From: Tilletiopsis washingtonensis
Taxonomy: Eukaryota > Basidiomycota > Exobasidiomycetes > Entylomatales
Direction of reading: 5' to 3'
NCBI RefSeq assembly: GCF_003144115.1
Contig: NW_020312011.1
Span: 235,937 to 299,936 of the forward strand
DNA: 64,000 nucleotides
Position numbers and translations under genes: made by a program. Below the pieces are notes generated by a model. The model ran no database searches and was not told the DNA's origin. It worked only from the letters and a program-made list of their open reading frames with translations. This document shows positions 44,680 to 54,460 of the stretch, piece by piece (the first letter of the stretch is position 1; each line of letters starts with the position of its first letter).

Positions 44680-45210
44680 ACAGTGGCGCGCCACGCGCGC
44701 CGCGCGAGAACAACAACAGCAGCAGCAGCACAGCCGCGAGGCATCGAGTCGCTCCCAACACTCCAGGCTGACAGACACACGGGCCCAGTCACACAGGGTA
44801 AATACAGGTCATTGCATGCATTCAGCTCGCGAGCGATCAGCTCGACATGGTACCTGGACGAGCGGCGACAGAGGCGGGGGGTGTCAGCGGCAGGTCGCGT
44901 GTGCTGGAACAAGGGTCGTGTGATGCGCTGGGATCCTATGATTCAGGTAATACTGCCTCGCAAAAAGCAGCTGGCTCATTTTGGTTGATGGTCGCCTCAT
45001 GTAGTATGTTTCGTCCTCTCCTAGCTCACACAGCACGGCGCACGACTCACCTGAGGATGCAGAGGCACGGAGCGAGCCATCGCAAGGCGGCGCAGGCGAG
45101 GTCTGGCACTGAGCGGTGCGGCGTGTCAGCGGCTGGCCGACACGGGACACAAGCACGGCGCAGGCGAAGTAGAGTCATGAGGAGTGCCCGAGAAATGGTT
45201 TAGTGCGGGC

Positions 45211-45270
45211 GCTTTCAGCATCGGGATGATGGGCCCTCAGCAGACCGTCGTGATTGTGTATAATCATCCT
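45211..45270 (-). ncRNA. C/D snoRNA, snR73-like (25S Cm2959 guide)
   Basis: Inside host intron 3. C-like box ATGATTA (45267-45261), guide TCACGACGGTCT (45253-45242), one G, then CTGA (45240-45237); a second CTGA at 45218-45215 can be the terminal D box. The guide is a 12-nt perfect complement of 25S AGACCGUCGUGA. Counting five nucleotides from CTGA puts the methylated residue at the first C of GACC, which I number as yeast C2959, the snR73 target. The terminal stem is weak, so the ends are approximate. Confidence 0.8.
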
Positions 45271-45439
45271 CCGTCTTCGCCGGGCCGTGCGGAGCAGGAG
45301 CGGGACAGGTGCTCACCTGGTGCGTGAACTGACGGGCTCGACGATGCAGCGAGTGGCGAAAGCACGGCAGATGCCTGGATAGGAACGAGTGTCAGCCGAT
45401 ACTGCCTGGCAAGCGCACGGGTCGCAGCTCCTTCTTCCA

Positions 45440-45564
45440 GCACGATGCTCAGCAGTATAATCAGCCATGATTGTCCGCATTTGCACACAGACGTCCGCGC
45501 AAACGGCCGCCTGTGCACCTTCAGGCGGTAATTCGAGCCCAAAGGCCCATCATCGCAACGTCGC
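45440..45564 (-). ncRNA. C/D snoRNA, snR77-like (18S Um578 guide)
   Basis: Inside host intron 2. C box ATGATGG (45553-45547), then guide GCTCGAATTACCGC (45538-45525) directly before a CTGA box (45524-45521). The guide pairs with the universally conserved 18S segment GCGGUAAUUCCAGC with one mismatch. The fifth nucleotide upstream of CTGA faces the U of GCGGU, which corresponds to yeast U578, the snR77 target. A terminal D box CTGA lies at 45452-45449. The ends GCGACGTTGC (45564-45555) and GCATCGTGC (45448-45440) can form a terminal stem with one bulge and one mismatch. At about 125 nt it is longer than a minimal C/D RNA. Confidence 0.82.
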
Positions 45565-45674
45565 AGGATGGTCACACGTCAGGCATGCTCACCGGTGCAA
45601 GGGCCGACGTGGGCACAAGGCTGCGCGCGTCAGCCGGGCGACATCGTGGATGATCTGTGTGCGAGACGTGTCAG

Positions 45675-45782
45675 CATACTGCAGCACTCAGCAGTGGCAC
45701 CACGGCGCAGCGCTGCAAGGTCAGTGTGTGCATTTCTCTGCGACTTTCGGAGCAGCGACTCTAGTTTGTATGTGATGCTTTC
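45675..45782 (-). ncRNA. snR78-like guide segment (25S Um2421), boxes incomplete
   Basis: Within host intron 1 the minus strand reads CAAACTAGAGTC (about 45766-45755), a 12-nt perfect complement of the conserved 25S segment GACUCUAGUUUG. The next nucleotides GCTGC could be a degenerate D' box (CTGC for CTGA). By the fifth-nucleotide rule the target would be the U of GACU, which I place at yeast U2421, the snR78 site. A CTGA follows about 40 nt downstream. I could not find a C box upstream of the guide, so the limits given are only approximate. Confidence 0.5.
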
Positions 45783-45860
45783 GTGTCGTCCTTCCCTGGC
45801 GCTGCACTCCGCGTCGGCGCGCTACTCACGTGGCGAAGAGGTTCATGAAGAGCGGCGCAG

Positions 45861-46207
45861 AGGCCGGCGCAGTAGCGCGCTCAAGGCGGACGGTGAGACG
45901 ACATGGTCGGAGCTTGTGGTGGGCGAGAAGGAATGGGCAGCGCGGCTGGTGCACGGTGAAGAGGCTGCCGCGCGGCGGACGATCTCGGCCGAGGCTCGCT
46001 CTGCGCGATCTCTGGCGCGTGCGACTCTGGCACTGGCGGTGCCGTGCGGTGCAACTTTCTGGGAGCGGCTCTCCAGAATCTCTCGCAGCCCTTCCTTCTC
46101 ACCGCCCAGCCCGCTCCCTCGCCTCCACCACACATCACTTTCGCTCCTGCGCTGTCGCCCCATCACAGAACCGCAACTGCACCCGCCGCATCACACACAC
46201 TAGCGCC
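45861..46207. promoter_or_regulatory. Shared divergent promoter of the snoRNA host and NHP2
   Basis: A ~350-nt stretch between the predicted first host exon (-) and the NHP2 start codon (+). Frames open across it (for example on the minus strand to 46166) look like noise. Close to NHP2 it is pyrimidine-rich (CCTTCCTTCTCACCGCCC-like), common in fungal leaders. Confidence 0.5.
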
Positions 46208-47248
46208 ATGGGCAAGGACGAGAGCAAGAAGGCCGAGAAGAAGGCCAAGCGCGCCGCCGAGGCCGCCGCTGCCGCACTCGCTGCGCCGGCCGACGGTGCC
46301 GCTGCCGCTGTGGCTGCGCCGGAGGAGGTGAAGGAGAAGAAGAAGAAGGAGAAGAAGGAGAAGAAGGCAGACGCCGCCGGCGACGTCACCATGGACGCCG
46401 CCGAGGATGCGGAGGACGCCGTGGAGAAGGGCGAGGTGCCGCCGGAGGCCATCAGTGCCATCGCTCGTGAGTACTTCAGCGGGAGCGGGCAACGGCTGGC
46501 GGGAATCTGGAGCGAGGAACATCGCTGCGTGTAGACACGCCTCGTGCTCAGTCCAGCCTGGCATCTGCATTGAGTCTAGCGTCGCTGCGAACCCCGCCGC
46601 TCCTGGGATGAGCGCGTGCTGCGAGCCACAGCTACCCGTGTGCAGATCGTCGCGAGCCAGCCATGCGACGCCCTCATGCATGAGTGCTCGCCGTCCGGCA
46701 GCTGACACGCGCCGAGCAGACCCGCTGGCGACTAAGAAGCTGTCGAAGAAGGTGCTCAAGACCATCAAGAAGGCGTCCAAGTCGCGGGGCCACGTGAAGC
46801 GCGGCGTGAAGGAGGTCGTCAAGGGCCTGCGCAAGGGCGAGAAGGGGTGAGCACGACTGCCATACGTCTGCTGTGACCATCTGCTCACACAGCTACACAG
46901 CCTGGTCATCCTGGCCGGCGACATCTCGCCGATGGATATTCTTTCGCACATCCCGATCCTCTGCGAGGAGACGGACAACCCGTACGTCTTTGTCACCTCC
47001 AAGGACGCTCTCGGCGCCGCGAGCAGCACGAAGCGGCCGACGTCGTGCGTTATGATCTGCCCGACGGGCACGGGCGCCAAGAAGGCGGCGGCGAAGGGCG
47101 CAGAAGAGAAGGGCAAGGAGGACTACGCTGAGGACTACGCGGCGCTGCACGCCGAGATCCGTGTGCTGGTGAGTGGCCTGTTCGCCTGTCTGGAGCAGAG
47201 CTCACCTCTTCGCTGCAGGACGAGAAGATCGTGATGGGCACGCAATGA
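46208..47248 (+). CDS. NHP2: H/ACA snoRNP protein NHP2 (L7Ae family)
   Basis: Exons 46208-46466, 46720-46846, 46901-47168, 47219-47248; 227 aa. A Lys/Ala/Glu-rich N-terminus (~80 aa, [14 protein letters not shown]) is followed by the L7Ae/Nhp2 fold: [74 protein letters not shown] and the closing CVMICP. Nhp2 binds the kink-turn-like part of H/ACA RNAs with Nop10, Gar1 and Cbf5, and is needed for rRNA pseudouridylation. The N-terminal extension is longer than in yeast. Intron 1 is 253 nt, several times the local norm, and was inspected for an embedded snoRNA without a clear hit. Divergent from the snoRNA host and convergent with CDC10. Confidence 0.95.
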
Positions 47249-47513
47249 GCTGCTGCCGCTGCGTCCGCCTTGCCCCTCCCATCTCTCACCAGCTCCGTTC
47301 CTGCATCATTTCTGCCCTGTACACTAGCCCAATGCACGCTCTCTCGATACGCTATGCTCGTGGCATGACGAGCACAGATGATCTGGGGCATAAGGTCATT
47401 GCATTCGCTCGCTGAGCGAGGGGCAGGGAGAGGAAGCGGCCAAGAGTGGGAAACGTGACGTCGCAAAGAACAGGGCAGACCGCACGGGCATCGCCGCGCC
47501 AGCATCGCGGCGC

Positions 47514-49459
47514 TTAGACGCCGTTCGACTGCTGTGCCTGCTGCTGCGCCTGCTGCCGCGAGCTGGACTCCTTGAGCGCCAGCAGCTCTGCAAGGGCGGG
47601 TGTGAGTACGGCAGCGCGGGACAAGCAGCGGCGGCCGACTCACGCTTCGAGCGGAACTGCTCGTAGTGGATGTGCGCCGTCGTCTCAATGAGGTCCTGCA
47701 GGTGCGTCCTGCGAGCGCGCGCAGTGTCAGCACCAGCCCACGCTCAGAGCACCGCGGGCGCACGCACCTTGTGAGGAAGTTCCGCAGGTAGACAAACTCG
47801 CAGTGGTTCTCGTTCTCGACGTTGATGACGCCGTAGCGGTTCTTGCGGCCGCGCACGGACTTGCCGTCGATGACGACCTGCTTCTCCGAGCCGACGACGG
47901 CGAAGGGAATGAGAGCCTGCGGGCGTGGGCGGGCGCGTCAGCGTCAGTGGTCAACGGACACGCCACACGCTACTCACGCGGATGCGCTCGTTGAGCTCGC
48001 GCTCCTCGTCCTCGTACTCCTCGTTGTCGAAGGGGTACACGCGGATGTTGTTGTACTGCATCTCGGCGCGGATCTGGTCGTGGAGGCTGCTCAGCGACAG
48101 ACAAGCAGCTGTAGCGCGGCACCGGCACTCACGCGCTCCTTGAACAGGTCGCGCTCGTCGAGCGTCAGGCTGTCCGACTTGGCAATGACGGGCACGACGT
48201 TCACGACGTCCGAGAGCTTCTTCATCACGGCCACGTCAATCGGCCGCAGGCCGTGGCCGGTGCTGTGGGCGGGGAGGCATGAGCATCGCTGCAACGGCGT
48301 ACACTCCTCCACGCAGTGCGCCAGCACTGCATCATTCGGGCCCCTTCGCTGTTGCAACCCTGTGCAGACCGCCAATCGGACACAACCGCCGCCTGCGCTG
48401 TCGCTCGCATCCTGATCGCGCAGCACTCTCCGGGCACTCACGGGTTGATGAAGAAGAGGCAGACGTGGATGCGCGTGTCGGCAATGTAGCGGTCACGCAT
48501 GGCGGTGAGCTCCTTGCGCAGGTAGGCGCTGTGCTGGTCCTTGATGTACTTGACAATCGGGTCCCAGCAGTTGTCGTTGTTCACCTGGTCGCCGTAGCCG
48601 GGCGTGTCGACGATGTTCAGCCGCAGCTTGACGCCGTTCTCAATCACGACTGTGCGGCGGTGTCAGCATTTCGCGCCTGTATATGCTACGTGGACGAGAC
48701 GTCGCTTGCGGGCATGCGATCTGGGCTCGCAGGCAGAATGATCCGAGCATGTGGCCCATGCGCCCGGTGCGAGCGGGCAGCCGCGATGCATCTGCCGCTC
48801 TAGCGATGGCACAAAGGCCCTGCTCTGAGTCTCTGCCCGGCACACGGCAAGCCGGCGCGCGCGCCCGCCGAGCTCTGCGGGACGAGCTGCCAACCTGGCC
48901 CTGCCCCTTTCGGCGCCTCTCTGCCGCTCAGAGTGCGTGTGCAGCCCGCCCAGCATCCGCAGACAGCCTCGCAGCCAGACTCACGGTGCGAGACGGGGTG
49001 GATCTCCGTCGTCTTGCGCACCGCCTCGTGCGACTCCAGGCGGCCCTTGGACTCGATGAGGTGGCTGCTGAAGAGGGTGTTGACAAGCGTCGACTTGCCG
49101 AGGCCCGTCTGGCCGACGACCATGATGTTGAGCGCAAAACCGCGCTTCAGCAGCTTGGCCTCAATCTGCGAGGTGATCGAGTCGAAGCCCTGGGGAAGAA
49201 GCGGACATCAGCATCGCATGCGTCGGCAGATCTCAGCCATTGTGCGAGGTGTCGACCAAGAGACTGCTCTGGCAGGGCTGGCGCCTGCGCATCCACCGGC
49301 ACAGAGTACCGCAAGGCATCCAGCATGCGCACGCAACTCTCCATACATCCTCGCGCACGCAGCGCAGGCCGACAGCAGTGCTGGTGATCCGCCGAGGTGC
49401 TGCATACTCACGACATAGCCCTCGAGCGGCGTGTGGGGCGTCTGAGCGACGGCGGCCAT
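47514..49459 (-). CDS. CDC10: Septin CDC10
   Basis: Eight exons: 49459-49412, 49189-48985, 48649-48442, 48262-48133, 48073-47978, 47916-47768, 47708-47644, 47587-47514; 324 aa, close to yeast Cdc10. GTPase motifs: P-loop [16 protein letters not shown], and AKSD. The short N-terminus ([20 protein letters not shown]) and the C-terminal [20 protein letters not shown], without a long coiled coil, identify the Cdc10 class. It is the central subunit of the septin rod, which forms rings at bud necks and septa. The tail is Gln-rich ([13 protein letters not shown]). Introns of 222, 335 and 179 nt are long for this window. Exon 5 begins at ATCCGC (48073); an earlier AG breaks the frame. Confidence 0.95.
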
Positions 49460-49886
49460 GCTGGGCAGACGTGGGACGGGCGGCGGGGCAGGGTGCAGCA
49501 GCGGCGCGGCGTGGCGTGTGGGTATCGGATGCGGCGGCGCGCAAGCAGGAAGGGAGAGGAGAGACGGAGGGTCGTGAGGTGAGGATGGGAGCCAGGAAGG
49601 AGCGGGAGTAAGAGTCTGAGCGTCGAGTCGCTGCTGGCCGACGCAACAGCTCCCGCACCGCGACGCTCGCACGGTCGGACAGCGACGACGCTGGCGCGTG
49701 CTACCGTCAGCGGAGTCGCACGCGGCCCAGCACCGCGCGCTCCCAGGACAAGGGCTGCCTCCCTCTCGCCCTCCGCAACCGCTCATCAAGCAGCCAGCAG
49801 GCTCGTCAACGGGCAGTGAAGACGACTCGTCGAGAAGGCACAGGCACAGCAACGGGTGTCATTCCTGCGCCGGGCAGGCCTCGGCC
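49460..49886. other. Divergent promoter region
   Basis: Between CDC10 (-) and the Nudix gene (+). No gene or repeat seen. Confidence 0.5.
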
Positions 49887-50487
49887 ATGACCCACGCCGT
49901 GCCGCGCGTCGGCGTCGGCGTGCTCGTGCTGCACCGTGCGCCGTCGGGCAGCGTCGAGGTGCTCGTCGGCCAGCGCAGCGGCTCGTCGCACGGCCACGGC
50001 ACGCTGCAGCTGCCCGGCGGCCACCTCGAGCTGCACGAGGAGTGGGCCGAGTGTGCGGTGCGCGAGCTCGCCGAGGAGACGGGCATCGAAGCGGGCCAGC
50101 TCGCCGAGGCGCCGCGCTTCCTCACGGCCACCAACTCGCCGCATCTCGAGGGCAAGCACTACATCACCGTCTTCATGGGCGCAGACGTCGCTGGGCCGCG
50201 GCCAGAGGCGCAGCTGCTGGAGCCGGAGAAGTGCGCTGGCTGGGCCTGGGTGCCGCTGGGTGCGTGACAGCCGCTGCCTTGGCAGCACGGATGCTCACCC
50301 TTTCACCGCAGAATGGCTTGTGGCGCGCGCATCGCCGTCGGCAGCGCCGGGGCGCACAGACGCCGAAGCATGGAGCGCTGCGTCGGCGTGGGCCGGCTCA
50401 GCAGCGCTCTTCGAGCCGCTCTCTCGGCTGCTGCGCGAGCGGCGCGACGTTGTCGACACTCTGCTGCAGTCGGCGCCAGGGCAATAA
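49887..50487 (+). CDS. Nudix hydrolase, NUDT15/MTH2-like
   Basis: Exons 49887-50259 and 50312-50487; 182 aa. It opens PRVGVGVLVLHRAPSGSVEV, then LQLPGG and a perfect Nudix box: G-HLELH-E-EWAECAV-REL-A-EE-T-GI (GX5EX7REUXEEXGU). ATNSPHLEGKHYITVFMGAD and EPEKCAGWAWVPL follow the NUDT15 pattern closely. Such enzymes hydrolyse nucleoside triphosphates, including modified guanine nucleotides, to monophosphates. The C-terminal ~55 aa beyond the fold are less conserved. The ATG at 49887 directly precedes the conserved block; an upstream in-frame ATG at 49698 gives a Ser/Pro-rich extension with no family match. Confidence 0.88.
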
Positions 50488-50848
50488 CAACATCAGCTCT
50501 ATTTGCGTCGCGTGCGGCTGGGTGCGGAAGGTGGGGCGGAATACACGGGAAAGAGCGCAGGTGGGGCAGTGTTCGCGGGGCCAGGATGGAGAGAGTCAGA
50601 CGGAACGCGTGTGGTTAAAGGCAGTAGGTGTCGTGAAGGAGCCTAGTAAAAGAGTGTGGGCGGATGCGAGAAGGAGGTGCTGGCAGCCGTCAGCTGCCGC
50701 GGGCTCGCCGAGTGTGGACCGCGCGAGCAGCGGTATGGTGACGATGAGACGAGAGAAGGGTGCCAGGCCGGGCCCAGCGCACAAGTGTGCATCGGACGTG
50801 CTCCGGCTGCCTCTTGGGGACCGGATGGGGGGGCGAGGGCAAGCCAGC
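50488..50848. other. Convergent 3' intergenic region
   Basis: Between the stops of the Nudix gene (+) and the transporter (-). Nothing beyond presumed 3' UTRs is seen. Confidence 0.5.
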
Positions 50849-52836
50849 TTAGCCCTTGTGCGTCTTGAAGGCGACGAGGCCGCCGAGGGCGATGGCGTAG
50901 CCGAACACCTGCAGGCGCGTAATCGACGAGCCGAGGAAGAAGATGCTCGCAAAGATGAGCATGATGTCCTTGACCACGCCGGCGAGCGTGAGCGTCAGGC
51001 TGCTTGCGGCGCCGATGAGGAAGACGGCGGCAATGTTCAGGCAGAACGCGACACCGGCGTTGGTGATGAGCACGAAGGGCCCGAGGCGCGAGATGTCGAG
51101 CAGCGGCGCCAGGCCCTCGGTGAAGATGAGCAGCGCCGTGTTGATGGCGGCGCACACGGGCGCAAAGTAGTAGAGCGAGACGAGCGGGTCCATCTTGAGG
51201 CCCTGCAGCAGCACCTGGATCATGACGAGGCGGCTCGACTCGAACGCCACAGCGAAGACCTGGTAGATGAAGCCGTCCATGGCAAACTCGATCTCGCCGT
51301 ACGAGGCAATGGCCACGCCAAACGAGATGCTGCCGACAATGACGCAGAGCATGCCCGAGAGCTGCTTGAGGCCGAAGGCGAACGAGATGAGCAGCACTGC
51401 CACGGGCGTGAAGGCCTGCGCGCGAAGAGAGTCAGCACATGGCGCGCACCGGCCGCGCGCGCGCGCGAGACGCACCTTGAGCATCTGGATGAAGCTGACG
51501 CTGAGCGTCAGGTACGCCATGTTGCTGGTCACAAGCGACGCAGAGAAGAGGGCGCCGATCGGCAGGATGTTCCGGTACCACCGCTCGCGCGTCATCTCGA
51601 CGTGCGCCAGGCCGTCAAGCAGCGTCGAGTAGCGCGCAAGCAGGCGCGTGCCGACCGTGGCAAACGCCATGTGGAACGTCGTGAGGAAGACCGGGTACGG
51701 GAAGTTGAGGCCCGCCTTGGTGTCCAGCACGTACTGCAGACAAGAATGAATGTCAGCAAGTGCGCTTTGGCGAGAGCCAGGCCGGGAGAGCTTCGGGGAT
51801 CGGGTGGATGCGCGCGTTCTGCGTCGCCCCCCTCAGAACGAGTCTGGCGCAGGCCCGGCGCGCGCGCATTTCGCAGTCACCGCGAGAGCCACTCGCTCCT
51901 CTGCGTGCGTTCGCAGGCGGCGTGCCACCAGCGCATTCTCGCCGGGACTGGCAAACAGACGCTCTGCGCGCAGCACGACAGGCGCGTGCTCGAAGTGCGT
52001 GCTCGCCAAAGCGCCGACTCCGCGCGCGCGTCGCCCGTGAGCGCCCCAAGGGCGACGCTGAGCGTCGAGCAGGACGTGTGCGCAGAGCTATGCTGCTGCA
52101 GCGCAAGAACGTCCGATGCGCGCAGGAGTTGCCGGCGCGCAGGGCTGCAGATGCGCGACCGCCGAGCGCCAGCGCAGCCACTCTGCGAGCCCGCGAAGGC
52201 CCGCGACGCGCGCAGGATCTGCCGAACACCAGCGCCCGAGCCTGACAGCACAGCACCGGCGCGGCCCGCCCATCCTCGCCGCAGATTCACCAGCAGCTGC
52301 ACCGAGCGCGTAGCGCCCGGGCAGCTGGGCCGATTCCGGCCCGTCGCGCAGGTGAGCGCGCATTCACCATCCCGGCTTCTCGTAAGCGCGCGCGAAGCTC
52401 GCTACAAGCCGCACTCGTGCAGATGCCAGGAAGGGCAAGCAGCTGCGCTGAACGCGCGCAGCTTCCAGGGCATACACAGAACCAGGCCTTCTGCTGCGGA
52501 CTCAAGCTCACCTTGTTGTAGACTGGAGTAGCGCGCGCGCAAAGGGGAGGCATGTGTCAGCGCGGTGCGGCAGCGCGACACCTCTCGCGCGCGCTCACCA
52601 ATGACGCTGGAGCTGAGCGAGATCCAGAGCGCAATGATGACGGCGGGGTGCATCTTCTTGTCGGGCTTGGCCGCGGCGCCGCCGGGCAGACCGCCGCTGG
52701 GCAGCGAGTGGCTGGGCGCCGCGAAGCCCTGGGCGCCGTTGCCGCCGGCGCTCGTTGGCCGGAAGCCGGCGTGGCCGGAGATGGGGTCGTGCTTCTCGTC
52801 GCCGGACATGGCGAGGCTCGTGTGCTCCTTGGACAT
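50849..52836 (-). CDS. Triose-phosphate/nucleotide-sugar type transporter (DMT superfamily)
   Basis: Exons 52836-52599, 52522-52512, 51733-51476, 51415-50849; 357 aa. After a ~60-residue hydrophilic head comes HPAVIIALWISLSSSVIVYN, the family's first helix, then LNFPYPVFLTTFHMAFATVG, SNMAYLTLSVSFIQMLKAFT, VAVLLISFAFGLKQLSGMLC and later helices to VFGYAIALGGLVAFKTHKG. This is the TPT/DUF250 layout with about ten membrane segments. Members move phosphorylated sugars or nucleotide-sugars across Golgi or ER membranes; the substrate cannot be read from the sequence. The VYNK motif is restored by an 11-nt exon. The following intron is 778 nt, by far the longest coding-gene intron in the window. Confidence 0.88.
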
Positions 52837-54460
52837 GATGGACGACGGGACGGGTGGTCGGGTTGAGGAGGGGTCGGTGAGGGTGGTGATGCGGAGGAAG
52901 GACGCAGGGCCGGGCTGTATGTGTGTTTCTGGTGCGAGATGCGTGCGCGCCACCGTCGTTTGGAAGCACAGGCGGCGGCGGCGCGCGCGCGCGTTGCGGT
53001 GCTCGCGGCGTGCGTGCCGAGCGCCTGCAGCCGCCGCGCCCACGGGCACGGAGCATCACGGGGTGCCGCGGCGGCGGCCTTGCTCCTCATCAGCGCCCCT
53101 GCCCCATCAACACCCGGCTCCTCTGCTGCGCTGCGAGCTGCAGCAGGCAGCCCTCCTGCGCTGCGTTCTGACGATGCCGGCGGCTGCCGAAGAGCGAAGC
53201 GCCGGCTGCGCGCTGCACAGCATGCTTCGAGCGCCGGTGCGGCAGAGCTGACCTTCTGGCGCGCGGCAGCAGCTGGCGGCTGGCTCGGGCCCCGGCGGCA
53301 CCTTCATCGCGCGCGCAGCACGCAGACGCAGCGCAGGCGGCGGAGCTGTCTCGTGCTGCGAGAAGGCGCCGGCCACGGAGGTGCGGCGGATGCACCTCGG
53401 CGAGGCGCGCAAGCGCGCAGCGCCTCCATCGCGCCTGAATGCTGCACCTCGCGCGCCAAACGGCGGCAGCTGCACGGCGCTCGGCGCTCCAACGCAACGG
53501 CGGCATCCGAAAGAGGAACAGAGAGGAGCGAGCCGCGAGGGGCGAGCAAAGCACGGCAGCGGCGAGGCACGCGCCCACGCATCTCGCAGCATGCAGCGCA
53601 GGCCGACGCCGCAAGGCAGAGTTTCGCTGTGCCGGCGTCGAGAGAGGGGCACGACGCCAGTCTCGACACAGCGCCTCAGCCGCTCAGCGCGTCCAAATTC
53701 GCCGCTCTCTCCTCACTCGCGTCAGCGTCGTTTCGCGTTTGCAGCCGCCGCTCCGCCCTTCTCTCGCGAAGCGCTGTGCATGCGGGCATGACACCGAGCT
53801 GTGCGCCAGGCGCTGGCGCTCTGAACCCTGCAGCAGCTGTCGCAGATCGGCAGCTCGGTGCGCACGGGCGCGCCTCGCCAGAAGGATCCTGCGAGCTCGC
53901 GCCGGCAGAGGTCTCGTCCTATGTGGCCGAGAGCGTCGTCAATGGCTGCCGCTCTGTACCTGGCTCTGGGCCCAGAAGGCAATCAGCCTGCAGATTGATC
54001 AGCAGAGGCATCAGGAGCGAGGCAGCATGCCGATGATGGCCGCACTCGGTGCGTGCGCTGCGGGCGAGCCCCCTGTGCAGCTGCATGCGAGCGCCACACC
54101 TTGCCCAGACCCCCTGGCGGCGGCACGCGGAGCGCAGCCGATGCATGCCTCACGCGCGCGTCGCCGCTCCGCTCGCCGGCGGTACGACGTCCGCCTCGCT
54201 CCTCTGTGCTTCCTGCTCCCACGTGCGCTCTCCTCCCTGGGGCATGCTGCCCGGCACGGCACCTACCACAATCGCCGGGTCGGACATCTCACACGGTCAT
54301 TCATGCGTAATGCGCAGCAGAGCATAGAGGTAAAGTGAGTTGACATTGCTGTCATGGGGGTCCGAACAGCGCCGCCAGGGCAAGTCTAGGACGACGAGCA
54401 GTCGCGCAGGAATAATGAGCAGAGTGGAGCAGCGTGTGGACCGGGCGAAGCACAGCCGGC
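52837..54460. other. Gene-free interval (1.6 kb)
   Basis: Lies upstream of the transporter (-) and downstream of the GH30 gene (-). Long open frames (for example 52921-54036 on +) have Arg/Ala/Cys/Ser-rich translations without domain character. No repeat or RNA gene recognised. Confidence 0.5.

Larger units (their letters stand above)
44952..45860 (-). ncRNA. Spliced non-coding snoRNA host transcript (predicted)
   Basis: On the minus strand four strong donors (GTGAGT at 45829 and 45050, GTGAGC at 45592 and 45316) each pair with a CAG acceptor, giving introns 45829-45655, 45592-45375, 45316-45109 and 45050-44953. The exons between are 62, 58 and 58 nt. Spliced together they give no sustained reading frame: joining the first ATG (45846, MNLFAT) runs into stops, and no frame has domain character. 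Introns 1, 2 and 3 each hold a guide sequence complementary to rRNA next to a D-type box, so this resembles host genes whose introns release C/D snoRNAs. The 5' end is not defined and should lie between 45830 and 46200, facing NHP2. The 3' end is unknown; the fourth intron carries no recognised snoRNA. Confidence 0.7.

Noticed and set aside
44953-45050. snR72-like or other snoRNA in the fourth host intron
   Set aside because: No C box and no CTGA inside the intron, and no convincing complement to the expected rRNA target. A CTGA just beyond (about 44940) follows a partial 25S match of nine bases, too weak to call.
45593-45846. Protein-coding gene starting MNLFAT on the minus strand
   Set aside because: Joining the first exons meets stops in the only phase available, and the exons have no family resemblance. 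The rRNA guides in the introns explain the locus better.
52921-54036. 371-codon plus-strand frame downstream of the GH30 gene
   Set aside because: Arg/Ala/Cys-rich translation starting opposite the transporter leader. No domain or splice pattern.
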